Program-made: the position numbers and the translations under genes | From: a virus | DNA length: 37,778 bases | IMG/VR virus record: IMGVR_UViG_3300045999_007984 | Span: 1 to 37,778 of that record | Direction: 5' to 3' (one strand) | The notes under the pieces: generated by a model | The model's input: the letters and a program-made list of their open reading frames with translations, nothing else | Databases searched by the model: none | Told to the model about the DNA's origin: nothing | In this document: in pieces, positions 22,753-31,420 of the stretch | Numbering within the stretch: position 1 is the first letter of the stretch | Layout: the number at the start of each line of letters is the position of its first letter

Positions 22753-24176
22753 TACTTACCTACAGTCAGCCTGATGAACCCGTCAGCACTTGTCGGTAGC
22801 CCAAGACCACCCTCTCTAACTGGTGCTTTCCAAGCATCGTACACAGCGTTTCCACCGTATACCTCGGTTAGCGACTTCTTGGTATTGTCCACAAGAGCAA
22901 TAGCCTCGTTTTCACGCTGCTGCTGCGTATAGTCCTTATAGTTGCCAGTCTGGTCAGTCATGATGTAGTTTACCTGCAGACCAAGGTTGCGGACATCTCC
23001 AGCCATAGCTGCTGTGTTAACAGAAACAGTCTCAGGTTGGCCCTTAACCGTCTTCTCAATAATGAAAGAGCCCCACTCTTGCATAATGGGTTTCTTGTTC
23101 TGGTCAAGAAGTGGCTTACCTGTGTTAGGATCCTTAGCAACTTGCTTGGAACCAAAAGCTGCGCTTAGACGTGCCCCGAGAGGAACAGACTCGATGCTGA
23201 TATTTGGTGTAGTAACAATAGTAGCAGCTTTAGCGCGTGCAGCGGCAGCAGCCGCGGCAGCGCGACGCGCCTCCTCCTGCTGACGCTGAATCTCAGCCGC
23301 ACGACGCAGACGGAAATCCTGCAACTCAGCCTGACGCTGCTGCTCAAACGCAGCAAGCGCCTTCAAACGCTCAGACGCAATAGCAGTCTCAGCGGAAGTC
23401 TGCGCCATTGACAAGTCACGCAAAGCAGCCTGGTTCAACAGCTGCTGCAAAGCCGTAGCAGACTGTGTAGCACCACCAGTAGCAGCACCAACCTCACGGA
23501 TAGCCTGCTCATCAGCTATACGCTGCGCAGCGAACTGCTGCTCGAGAGCCGCACCAGGGCCACCACCAATAGCGGCTGCAGCACCACCCTGCTCAGCCAT
23601 CTGACCAAGAGCCTCAGTGTAACCAGCACCAGTACCGGCAAGAGCCTCAGCCTGCTGCTGCGCAGCCATCTGAGCCAAAGCCTGATACTGCAGATTAGCC
23701 TGACCCTCAGCAGCTTCCTTAGCTGCCTTAGCGGTAGCAATCTGCTCCGCCAGATACTTTTGCTGCACATCAAACTGTTCAGCGTTGAACTGGCGGTTCT
23801 TCGCCTCCTCAATCAGCTGATCGTACATTGTCTTCATAGGTGTAGCAGCAGGACGACGTCCACCACCGCCACCCCCAGATGTTACCTTTGGAGTTGTAGC
23901 AGGACCAGCAGCTAGGCTAGTCAAAGGAACGTTGCTGTTTACAGGAGTAGTTGCCACAACACTGTTCACAACCTCTTTTACCTGCTCAGGGGTAAGGCCG
24001 ATACCACCAGCAGGATTCTTGCCAGTTCTAATGAACTCCTTGATCTCCTCAGGGCTCATCCCAGCAATAGGCTTAGTGGTGACAGGAGTGCTCGACTGCA
24101 CCACAGTACCATTAGGAAGCTTCGTCGTGGTAGTCTTGTTTGTGGACTTACCACCGGTTTCTTTAGGTTTAGACAT
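22752..24176 (-). CDS. Internal virion protein, Ala/Gln-rich coiled coil
   Basis: This is a 474-residue protein. Residues 1-110 are Thr/Pro/Gly-rich and flexible, ending in a glycine run. Residues about 115-320 are an extreme Ala/Gln/Glu helical region (QQQAEALAGTGAGY, then RQQEEARRAAAAAAAARAKA). Residues 330-474 form a more ordinary domain. Long helical Ala-rich proteins between the nozzle gene and a giant core protein match the position of T7 gp14/gp15-type inner-core proteins. It is joined to both neighbours by one-base stop/start overlaps, so stoichiometric expression is likely. Confidence 0.7.
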   Translation of the reverse strand: MSKPKETGGKSTNKTTTTKLPNGTVVQSSTPVTTKPIAGMSPEEIKEFIRTGKNPAGGIGLTPEQVKEVVNSVVATTPVNSNVPLTSLAAGPATTPKVTSGGGGGGRRPAATPMKTMYDQLIEEAKNRQFNAEQFDVQQKYLAEQIATAKAAKEAAEGQANLQYQALAQMAAQQQAEALAGTGAGYTEALGQMAEQGGAAAAIGGGPGAALEQQFAAQRIADEQAIREVGAATGGATQSATALQQLLNQAALRDLSMAQTSAETAIASERLKALAAFEQQRQAELQDFRLRRAAEIQRQQEEARRAAAAAAAARAKAATIVTTPNISIESVPLGARLSAAFGSKQVAKDPNTGKPLLDQNKKPIMQEWGSFIIEKTVKGQPETVSVNTAAMAGDVRNLGLQVNYIMTDQTGNYKDYTQQQRENEAIALVDNTKKSLTEVYGGNAVYDAWKAPVREGGLGLPTSADGFIRLTVGK

Positions 24177-25255
24177 TATCGGACCCCCTGAACAAAGTTG
24201 GCAACAGGATTGATACGAGCCAGAAGCGTACGCTGCGCCGCGTCACGGCGCGCACGAGCCTGCTGCTCCATCTGCTGATACGCAGACAACGCAGCCGCCA
24301 AACGAGCTTCCTGCTCGCTCAACGCCTGCATCCCCTGACGTTCAAGAACACGACGCTGGTACGTCCCCACACCAGCACCACCAAAACCACGGGCAGCCAT
24401 CTCAGCCGCAGAGCGTTGACGCTCCAACGCATTCTGGTAAGCGGCAGCGTTCTGAGCTGCACGGCTCTCAATGGTAGATGCTCTACGACCGCCGGCCGCC
24501 TGCTGCAAAGCCTCAGCAAGCGTCAAGTTTGCGGCCTGCTCCTCCTCAAACAGACGGGCCAACTCGTCACGAGACAAACCAGCAGCAGCACCGACAGCTG
24601 ATGCAGACCCACCGGCACGGGCAATACGCTCAGCCTCAGCCATACGCTGAGCCTGCAGCTCCTCCTCTGTAGGACCAGCCGGTGCAGCAGGAGCATCCTC
24701 AGTGGTAGGGATCACAATGTTGCCAAAATCAACGTTTGAGAAGTCAAGGCTGGGAAGACCAAGTTCGGCGCCAGTAGCAACAGACGGCATAGTAGGACCA
24801 GTGACCTTGTTCTTGGTCTTAACCCACTTTTTGGTCTTCTCATTGTACGACCAGTGCATACCAGGGCCGGCAGGGGTAGACGGCTTAGCCGGCTTGGCAG
24901 CATTAGCCAGCTTCTTCTCAACCGTATCAGCAGACCCTGATGGGCGGGACGACACCACAGAATCCACACGAGACGGCGACACAGAAGCCGGCGTCGACCT
25001 GGGGGGAGTCACCCTGTCAGGTACAATACCGCCAACCCTGGACGGGGTAGGCGCAGGTTTAGCAGGGGTTGTTACCTTAGAAGGGGTTGTTACCTTAGAA
25101 GGGGTTGTTACCTTAGCAGGGGTTGTTACCCTGGCAGGGGTTGTTACCCTGGCAGGGGTCACTGGCTTTGGAGTGGTCGACCTGGGGGCAGCCGGCTTCG
25201 TCTGCGCAGGCGCAGTACTCGTAGTTTTCTTAGGTGCTGGCGGCTTGGGCGGCAT
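24176..25255 (-). CDS. Internal virion protein with N-terminal VTTPAK repeats
   Basis: This is a 359-residue protein. The first 75 residues are Pro/Thr/Lys-rich, including a six-residue repeat (V-T-T-P-A/S-K/R) used about six times. The C-terminal 160 residues are Ala-rich helix (AEAERIARAGGSASAVGAAAG, then AEMAARGFGGAGVGTYQRR). A basic Pro-rich start could touch packaged DNA. It opens a three-gene block of core proteins, behind its own late-promoter element and a GAGGAG ribosome-binding site. The role as smallest ejection/core protein is inferred from order. Confidence 0.7.
   Translation of the reverse strand: MPPKPPAPKKTTSTAPAQTKPAAPRSTTPKPVTPARVTTPARVTTPAKVTTPSKVTTPSKVTTPAKPAPTPSRVGGIVPDRVTPPRSTPASVSPSRVDSVVSSRPSGSADTVEKKLANAAKPAKPSTPAGPGMHWSYNEKTKKWVKTKNKVTGPTMPSVATGAELGLPSLDFSNVDFGNIVIPTTEDAPAAPAGPTEEELQAQRMAEAERIARAGGSASAVGAAAGLSRDELARLFEEEQAANLTLAEALQQAAGGRRASTIESRAAQNAAAYQNALERQRSAAEMAARGFGGAGVGTYQRRVLERQGMQALSEQEARLAAALSAYQQMEQQARARRDAAQRTLLARINPVANFVQGVR
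25061..25160 (-). repeat. 18-bp tandem repeat coding for VTTPAK units
   Basis: More than five copies of an 18-base unit (AG-C/A-AGGGGTTGTTACC-T/C-T on the plus strand) follow each other inside the core-protein gene. The unit is a whole number of codons, so copy-number change would keep the frame. Confidence 0.88.
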
Positions 25256-25271
25256 TACCTGTGACTCCTCT

Positions 25272-25293
25272 ACCTATAGACCCAGCCCCGACA
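25272..25293 (-). promoter_or_regulatory. Late promoter element L6
   Basis: TGTCG, 10 bases, TATAGGT, then AGAGGAG on the minus strand, in a 57-base gap. If transcription starts at the first G after TATA, the leader to the ATG is 19 bases and contains the full GAGGAG ribosome-binding site. A start six or seven bases further on would cut into that site. This favours a TATA-GG start. Confidence 0.72.
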
Positions 25294-25312
25294 GGGGTTT
25301 GGGAGCGGTTTG

Positions 25313-25936
25313 TTATATAGTGATGGCATTAGACCAGTCAGAGAAAGGACCTTGCCCGTCCGCAGTTACGGCAGCCACCCGAACAATGGACGTAACACCA
25401 GCCCCAACACCAACATAACGTATAGACGTATACGGCCAGTTGATGCTCAACTGTATGAAAGAACCCCCATTATAGCTTCGTGTAACAGTATACCCAGTTA
25501 TCGTGGTACCATTTGCTGCTGGGGCGTCCCAGTAAACATCCAAATATACTGAACCAGACTCAACAACTCGGTAAGCCACAGGAGCAGCAGGCTTAGACGG
25601 AAGGCCTATATACGTAACTGCCTCAGACGTAAGAGACCACACACCAGACAGCGTACCACCGACAATAGCCCTAACTCTAAAGTAGTATGCCGTCAGGTGT
25701 GTTAGACCAGTAACCACGGCACTGCTGTTTGCGACATTGTACACTATGTTAGCCGGCGTAGACCAAGTAGACTGATCGGTGGACTGTTGAACCTCATACC
25801 CAGTTATGTTATAGTCATCCGAATACGGGCGCGTCCAGTCCAACGCTATTGAGCCGGCGGTGCTTGTAACAGACACCCAACTTGGCGTGTCGCTGATAAG
25901 ACTGTTTCCACCGATAAAACCCCTATGGAAACCCAT
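25313..25936 (-). CDS. Virion protein with two fibronectin type III domains
   Basis: This 207-residue protein consists almost wholly of two FN3 domains, at about 18-110 and 115-207. Both have the usual landmarks: a tryptophan in strand B (ALDWTRP, DVYWDAP), ITGYEVQQS or ITGYTVTRS, and the tyrosine-rich YYFRVRAI or SIVRVAAV in strand F. The ATG used shares a base with the upstream stop (TAATG). FN3 domains on phage tails and capsids are widely held to bind cell-surface carbohydrates weakly. Here it probably decorates the tail. Confidence 0.85.
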   Translation of the reverse strand: MGFHRGFIGGNSLISDTPSWVSVTSTAGSIALDWTRPYSDDYNITGYEVQQSTDQSTWSTPANIVYNVANSSAVVTGLTHLTAYYFRVRAIVGGTLSGVWSLTSEAVTYIGLPSKPAAPVAYRVVESGSVYLDVYWDAPAANGTTITGYTVTRSYNGGSFIQLSINWPYTSIRYVGVGAGVTSIVRVAAVTADGQGPFSDWSNAITI

Positions 25937-26538
25937 TATACCTTCAGGTCTCCTACCAAGACATATGTGTTGGCCGCAATGCAAATAAGTGTAGCCGCAG
26001 ACCACTGAGACTGAAGGCGCCGACCAGGCGTGGCGTTCAGTGTTACAGGTTGTGTAGGAGTACCTGCGGCAAGAAAACGCACCTGAGCATCCGAGCCTCG
26101 AATAAAGTCTATGCTCTGCCCAGGAGTCATAGCAAGGTCGTGTGTCACAGTTACCTGAACCTCACCAGTTGTCAAAGCTGTTACAACCAACTTGCCAACA
26201 TCGCTCTTGGTTGGGAGATAGATAGTCTCATTGGTTGGCCTGTACATAACAGTCTGTACACTGGCCCACCCAGAGACAGTCTTCTCCGTGGCTACAACAT
26301 AGTTTACAGAGTCTTTAGTCAACAGTAGTACGCTAGTGTTAGCAAACAGTGTGTTGCCTGTCCAGTTCTTGAACTGCACAATAGAGCCAGACGCGGTTCT
26401 TGCGGAACCGCTCTGGCTAAAACCATCATACGACGTTACAGTAGCTAGCTGAGAAGACGGTACAGAAGCCATCTGCGCTTGCAGCTCGTCAATATCACGC
26501 TCTACAGAGCCGTTGTCTCCGCTGAAGATATCGGACAT
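25936..26538 (-). CDS. Tail-associated hypothetical protein
   Basis: This is a 200-residue protein. The N-terminal 25 residues are helical and polar (ERDIDELQAQM), and the remainder is beta-rich, ending in RLQSQWSAATLICIAANTYVLVGDL. That C-terminal pattern (Q-x-S/W-x-A-T-L-x-K/C-I-x-x-N-x-W/Y-x-L-x-G-D) is frequent in phage tail and fibre proteins. It lies directly after the tail nozzle with a one-base overlap, so it may cap or extend the tail. No enzyme motif is seen. Confidence 0.7.
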   Translation of the reverse strand: MSDIFSGDNGSVERDIDELQAQMASVPSSQLATVTSYDGFSQSGSARTASGSIVQFKNWTGNTLFANTSVLLLTKDSVNYVVATEKTVSGWASVQTVMYRPTNETIYLPTKSDVGKLVVTALTTGEVQVTVTHDLAMTPGQSIDFIRGSDAQVRFLAAGTPTQPVTLNATPGRRLQSQWSAATLICIAANTYVLVGDLKV

Positions 26539-29297
26539 TACTTCCTCCGCGGGACTTTACCGTGCTTGTAGACGGTCACACCCTCCACCATTACGTCGCC
26601 AGTGAACACAAGATCGGCAGAGAACTCGACAGATGGGCCCTGGGCTGGTGCAACAAGCTCCCCACGTTCTACCACAGTAGTGTTCAATGTTGCAGTAGTG
26701 CTGTTGCTGGACTGCGCCAGAGCTGGCGTATCCCGCACAACAATACTCTTCAACGTGCCGGTTGTAGAGTTATACACCTGCTTTACACGCACACCAACAC
26801 GATGCCAGAAAGACTTGGCATAGTTGTCGTCACCCTGCAACGTAGCAGTGGACACTGTCAGATCTGGGTATATAACTGTTTGCGTGTATATATTAACTGT
26901 TCCAGAACAAGAGAACAGCGGGATATTGTAGTTCACCCCGAGCCCATACGAGTCGGTGCGTATTCTGTTATTTGCTGTGTCTTTAAGGGGCGCCACTACA
27001 CGATAGCCATCAAATGGCTCTCCAACACCTGATATATAAACGACCGTTCCGCCAGGTATATTTGAAACAGGGTATGAGGTACTTAACGTTAACCAGCTAC
27101 CGTACTGTAAAGGGTATTCATCATCATTACCAGCAGAAGCGTGAGTTACTGCTATCCTAGTGTGGTTATTGCTTCTTATGGAACCCCTGGAAGAAGACAG
27201 GTCTGATTCTGTTTCACTCATAACCAAACTGTAAACCCTAGAGTTGCTGGCAATAAAGTACAACCTGTTCCCTACATCGACCATATGCCTTGGAGCTATA
27301 CGAATAGCTCTCTCGTACTGAGTTGGGGAACTAGAGAGAGGAAATGGATACACAAGCTCCGACCAAGCGTACGCGCCGTCCTCGAGTTGCTTCATCACAT
27401 ACCATCTAAATCCCCTGGACAAGAAAATATAATCTTTGTACGAATACACTTGATCATACGCTGGAAGAGAACCGGCAACTGTCATACTGAAAGGCTCAGT
27501 ATAGTCATAGGACGCGGAAGATGCCTGCTCAAACTGGATTGGCTCGACAGACTTGAAGTTATCTAGCCGCGCCGTCTGATTGCCGTTAGTGGCATAAACA
27601 CCACCGTCTTGTCCAAGGTAAACGGCGGCCGCGTTCTTTGACCAATAACTTGCTCTTGATGGTGTTAGTATGCTATCTACACTTTTACTCCCAATAGCGC
27701 CTTTTACTGTCTCTACACGAACGTTGATAACTGCCTGGTCATCTGCAATATATCCTAGAGAAGTACCGCGCAAAAGAATAACAGCATCTTTGCCAGATGA
27801 ACTAGTGATAACCAAAAGCCCATCCTCAACCGGCACGAACCCAACAATCTGTGCATCAGGAGGACACACGTCCGCCGTAAAAGCAAACGGATGGAACTGG
27901 TCTACAGTACCAGGCTGAGAGAACCATATACCGTTACGATAACGCTTCAACGTGCCAGTTGTAGTTGGCGATGGGGCGCTAGGAAAACCATTAGCGCTCG
28001 ACGTTGCCTTGTTCTCCAGGAACTTTGCTTTCCAAGCCAAGATGTACGTCTTGTACAAGGCAATGTAATCAGTGCCGCGGTTGGGCTGGATAGTAGCGAT
28101 GGCGGTAGGTGGAAGAATGGGGTATACTTTTGTAACAGTCCCGTCAACGTCTGCTGTGCTTCCCTGGTTTCCTGCAGTGGTAGCAAACGTTATAGTGTTG
28201 CTACCACTGTTCACGCCGGTAAGAACACGATAGCCATCATATCCAGTACCAAGGTTTGTGATGTATACAGTGTCACCTATTGACAGGTTGGTCACAGTGT
28301 TAACTGTTACAGTTGCAACAAGAGAGCTAACCGACTTAGTTGTTGTGGTCTTGTTTACTACTGGGTTGGAGCTGTTGTAGGAGTCTTTTGCTGCAAGCCA
28401 GTCTTTATATGCGCCAACGTACAGATCGTAGGCCTCAGAGTGAGCTTTTTCAACCTCTACTGGGTTTGCAAAATACTCTACGTCGCCAAGAATAAGTTGA
28501 CCACGCCACCACACACCAACATTTGCTTTTGGCATAACACCTGACGACACCACGAGAGCACCGCCGTTGTCCAAAACACCATCGAAGTTTGCATCGGTGT
28601 CAGACGTTGCAGACGGCAGCACATTAGTATACTGGTTTACACCAATAGTTCCTGAACTGGTGATGTACACAATGTATGAGATTGTGGACGACGTATTTGC
28701 TGGAGTGCCGCTTATGAGTACAGCGTTAGTGGCTGTGCCGGTGCTATCACTGTATGGTAGATTACATATAAACCTTGGTGCCTGCTTGTCCGTAAGACCA
28801 AAAATCGGAGCAGTATACGTTATCGTACTACCGTTATACGTAACATATTGCCAATCTGAGTAGACTAGGTCCTCGGAGTAACCATCAGCCAGTGGGCTTG
28901 TGTAGTTTTTCCCATCCCACAGCCTTTGGTATTTTATAAAACTAGTCGTGTTAGAGCCACTTGTTGCCTGTCCAGCCTGCGTGCTGTCTAGATATGTACG
29001 TGACAGTTTTTTTGAAACAAGCTTCCAAGAGTTTCCATCTTTTACAAACGCCAACAAATAGCTTACATCAGACGGACCAACCAGCGCTGCCAGCGACTGA
29101 GCGCGATCATCATCATCTTCGCTCAAACCTAGGTCCATCCAGTGCCCAACCTCATGGATAGCCCACTGGCTGCGCAACGTGCGTGCATCCTCAACGACGA
29201 ACCCCTTCAAACGGGCCCACTCGTTAGGCTTGAAATCAGCAGCCGAGAAACGTTCCTGCTGACCGCCACTGAAATCCGAAAGTTCGAACTTCTCCAC
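26538..29297 (-). CDS. Tail nozzle protein (T7 gp12-like tail tubular protein B)
   Basis: This is a 919-residue protein. The start FELSDFSGGQQERFSAADFKPNEWARLKGF and the order after a gp11-like adaptor are typical of podoviral nozzle proteins, and the length is in the usual range (about 800-950). Residues 316-390 are a beta domain (VATVTVNTVTNLSIGDTVYI with LGTGYDGYRVLTGVNS) shared with the fibre and capsid proteins; a second, divergent copy lies at about 745-815. A HEVGH pentapeptide at about 48-52 is probably incidental. The start codon appears to be GTG, three bases after the adaptor stop, without a strong Shine-Dalgarno site. Confidence 0.82.
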   Translation of the reverse strand: MEKFELSDFSGGQQERFSAADFKPNEWARLKGFVVEDARTLRSQWAIHEVGHWMDLGLSEDDDDRAQSLAALVGPSDVSYLLAFVKDGNSWKLVSKKLSRTYLDSTQAGQATSGSNTTSFIKYQRLWDGKNYTSPLADGYSEDLVYSDWQYVTYNGSTITYTAPIFGLTDKQAPRFICNLPYSDSTGTATNAVLISGTPANTSSTISYIVYITSSGTIGVNQYTNVLPSATSDTDANFDGVLDNGGALVVSSGVMPKANVGVWWRGQLILGDVEYFANPVEVEKAHSEAYDLYVGAYKDWLAAKDSYNSSNPVVNKTTTTKSVSSLVATVTVNTVTNLSIGDTVYITNLGTGYDGYRVLTGVNSGSNTITFATTAGNQGSTADVDGTVTKVYPILPPTAIATIQPNRGTDYIALYKTYILAWKAKFLENKATSSANGFPSAPSPTTTGTLKRYRNGIWFSQPGTVDQFHPFAFTADVCPPDAQIVGFVPVEDGLLVITSSSGKDAVILLRGTSLGYIADDQAVINVRVETVKGAIGSKSVDSILTPSRASYWSKNAAAVYLGQDGGVYATNGNQTARLDNFKSVEPIQFEQASSASYDYTEPFSMTVAGSLPAYDQVYSYKDYIFLSRGFRWYVMKQLEDGAYAWSELVYPFPLSSSPTQYERAIRIAPRHMVDVGNRLYFIASNSRVYSLVMSETESDLSSSRGSIRSNNHTRIAVTHASAGNDDEYPLQYGSWLTLSTSYPVSNIPGGTVVYISGVGEPFDGYRVVAPLKDTANNRIRTDSYGLGVNYNIPLFSCSGTVNIYTQTVIYPDLTVSTATLQGDDNYAKSFWHRVGVRVKQVYNSTTGTLKSIVVRDTPALAQSSNSTTATLNTTVVERGELVAPAQGPSVEFSADLVFTGDVMVEGVTVYKHGKVPRRK

Positions 29298-29299
29298 GA

Positions 29300-29986
29300 T
29301 CAGTTACCGAGCCTGGTGTTGCGCCCGTTTCTCCACGAAATACGACCGCCGAGACGGAGAGTGGACTTGTCACGGTTCGACAGATACTCCTCACGCATCT
29401 GCTCCAGCAGCTCCTGGAACTGACCGCGATAGTATTGCCGGCGCTCAGTGTCATCGCCCTCGGCGATGAGCACGCGCACAGCAGCACCATACGCCACGAT
29501 ACCGTGGAACTCGGAATCGAAAATAGGTGACGTAGGAGATGGAGTGGCGACCAAATCAGACACAACAGTCAGATAGTCAATCTTCAACGTTTCAGACCCT
29601 GGTGCAGGATAAAAGAAAATGTAGCCGTTCTTCGTAACGAACTCTGTTGCATCACCAGTGGACCAGCTGCCATCAATGTCGTTGATGGTGTAGCGTGACC
29701 GCTTCGTCAACACACGGCGATCGTCAGCAGGGTCATCCTTATACACCGACAAGATACGGTTCTCACGGATGTTCGGGCTGCTGGTAGGCAACTGGATGCC
29801 AGTGGTCTCGCTATACCCAGCGGTAGACAAAGAGTACGTAGCAGTAAGCCAGGGCCAGTCATAAGCCCTGCAGACATCCCTATACGCCTCGTTGATATAG
29901 ACATCCAGAACCGCATCCGTCAGGATGGCGGTGCTCGACACACCAGTCAACGCGCGCACTCTTGACCGAAAATCAGTAAGGTTCAC
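29300..29986 (-). CDS. Head-to-tail adaptor (T7 gp11-like tail tubular protein A)
   Basis: This 228-residue protein has the helical start NLTDFRSRVRALTGVSSTAILTDAVLDVYINEAYRDVCR and a beta-rich middle, as in podoviral tail tubular protein A and related adaptors. The length agrees with that family (about 190-230). It lies between the capsid and nozzle genes, which is the T7 order. The start is GTG, six bases behind a GAGGAG that is part of late promoter element L5. It should form a dodecameric ring below the portal. Confidence 0.82.
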   Translation of the reverse strand: MNLTDFRSRVRALTGVSSTAILTDAVLDVYINEAYRDVCRAYDWPWLTATYSLSTAGYSETTGIQLPTSSPNIRENRILSVYKDDPADDRRVLTKRSRYTINDIDGSWSTGDATEFVTKNGYIFFYPAPGSETLKIDYLTVVSDLVATPSPTSPIFDSEFHGIVAYGAAVRVLIAEGDDTERRQYYRGQFQELLEQMREEYLSNRDKSTLRLGGRISWRNGRNTRLGN

Positions 29987-29999
29987 GCCACACTCCTCT

Positions 30000-30021
30000 A
30001 CCTATGAACCCCAACCCGACA
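30000..30021 (-). promoter_or_regulatory. Late promoter element L5
   Basis: TGTCG, 10 bases, CATAGGT, then AGAGGAG on the minus strand. It lies immediately after the capsid terminator and 13 bases before the GTG of the tail adaptor. It restarts transcription for the tail genes. The first base of the TATA box is C here, the only such case among the seven. Confidence 0.7.
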
Positions 30022-30027
30022 TACAAG

Positions 30028-30054
30028 AAACCCCCCGCCATTTGGCGGGGGGTT
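30028..30054 (-). terminator. Strong intrinsic terminator after the capsid gene
   Basis: AACCCCCCGCC and GGCGGGGGGTT pair over 11 bases around ATTT; on the minus strand the stem is followed by TTTCTT. It lies 33 bases past the capsid stop codon and directly before L5. This arrangement lets capsid mRNA be made in excess of tail mRNA. Confidence 0.9.
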
Positions 30055-30086
30055 CCAAGTTCATCCAGCCAGACGGCTGGGCCAGA

Positions 30087-31364
30087 TTAGGCGCTGACAG
30101 CCGAGCCGGTTGCGCGGATGAGAACACCGTGAGCACGACGCTCGTTGGTGCCGAATGCGAGCACCGTAGCGAGCGGGGTGATGGTGTCCAACGTGTTCGG
30201 CACAACCTGAGCCTCCATGACCTTCATGAAGTTGCTGTTCAGGTAGCGGGCGATGAGCGCATCCTCGTTGAGGAAGTACGCACGCTTCGTCGGCGCATCT
30301 GGATCGAGTCGGACGGCCATACCGTCGAACTTCAGTTCCTGGAAGCGGGACTCAGCAGTTGCCAGCTGGGTGTAGCGGACGTTCTCGTCGAGCTTGTTCT
30401 CGTACTCCTCGTAGACGTCACGGCCACACACGATGGCGTTCGGACGCTTACCAGAAGCAACGAAGATGTCGTTCGACACGGAACGGAACGCCTGGAAGAT
30501 GTCCAGTCCACCGTCGCCGGTTGCAGGGATGTACTTACGGGTCGAGGACCACGGAAGCAGACCAACCTTACCGGTGGTGTCGTTGCCAGACCCGATGACG
30601 GTCGTGTTCGTGGTTGCGTAGGTGACGGTGGTCACCGACGTTGCGTACGAGATCGAAGCGATCGGGAACACACCGTCCATGCCGCGGCCGAGACCAGAAA
30701 CCGACATCAGCGAGCCCACGATTGCGGGAGACGCCTGGTCGAGTGCTGTTCCGTTCGCATCCACGAAGTTGCCGGTCAAGGTGAGGGTGACAACACCAGT
30801 GCTCGCACGTGCGACAGTCGCGGTTGCGAGAGCAGGAGCGTTCCACTTACCAACACCAACAGCCGCACCAACGTTTGCATCGGCAGGGTTACCGACGTTC
30901 ACGATCTGGTCAAGGGTGAGGAAGTGACCAGCCACGAGCCCACCGTTACCAACGCGGTAGTGGAGGTGCTCAGCCATGTACTTGGCGTGGCCGCCGATTG
31001 CGGAGTCGAGGTGAGCCTTCGCAAGCGAAACGACAGCCTCAGGGCCGCTGTTCTGCTGAAGGTCAGACCACGCAACGCGAACCTTCGACACGAGCGGCTT
31101 CGCCCAGTCGTACTTCACGTTACCGACAACTGCGCTGTCGACGCCAGCGATGGAGGTGAAGTTGCCCGAAGAGTCGGTCTGGGTGGTGGACCCGAGCGTT
31201 GCTGCGACGGGAACGATCACCGAAGTACCGGTTGCGGACTTCACGTTCTTCTTGAAGAGGTCGAGCGTCGGGTGCGACGTCATGACCTGGTCGACCAGAG
31301 TCTTTTCGATCTTCTGGACTGTTGCTGAGAGGAGTTCCGAGAACTCCGAGTTTCCGATTGCCAT
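30087..31364 (-). CDS. Major capsid protein with an inserted beta domain
   Basis: This 425-residue protein follows a scaffold gene and precedes the tail adaptor. It has the N-arm/spine start (GNSEFSELLSATVQKIEKTLVDQV) and late segments typical of HK97-fold coats (GKRPNAIVCGRDVYEEY, LGTNERR-like end). Residues about 182-258 (VVTLTLTGN ... GLGRGMDGVFPIASISY ... TTVTYATT) form a beta domain that matches the repeat domain of the tail proteins; it probably sits on the capsid outside. The ribosome-binding site is AAGGAG, eight bases from the ATG. A strong terminator follows. Confidence 0.88.
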   Translation of the reverse strand: MAIGNSEFSELLSATVQKIEKTLVDQVMTSHPTLDLFKKNVKSATGTSVIVPVAATLGSTTQTDSSGNFTSIAGVDSAVVGNVKYDWAKPLVSKVRVAWSDLQQNSGPEAVVSLAKAHLDSAIGGHAKYMAEHLHYRVGNGGLVAGHFLTLDQIVNVGNPADANVGAAVGVGKWNAPALATATVARASTGVVTLTLTGNFVDANGTALDQASPAIVGSLMSVSGLGRGMDGVFPIASISYATSVTTVTYATTNTTVIGSGNDTTGKVGLLPWSSTRKYIPATGDGGLDIFQAFRSVSNDIFVASGKRPNAIVCGRDVYEEYENKLDENVRYTQLATAESRFQELKFDGMAVRLDPDAPTKRAYFLNEDALIARYLNSNFMKVMEAQVVPNTLDTITPLATVLAFGTNERRAHGVLIRATGSAVSA

Positions 31365-31420
31365 TTAGGTTTCTCCTTGTTGTAGTGGCTTCGACTGGAA
31401 AGGGAACCGTATCAGGCTTT

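Noticed and set aside
29925-31328. A 467-codon rightward reading frame opposite the capsid gene
   Set aside because: The minus-strand capsid protein with its ribosome-binding site, terminator and family features explains this DNA; the long antisense frame follows from codon bias.
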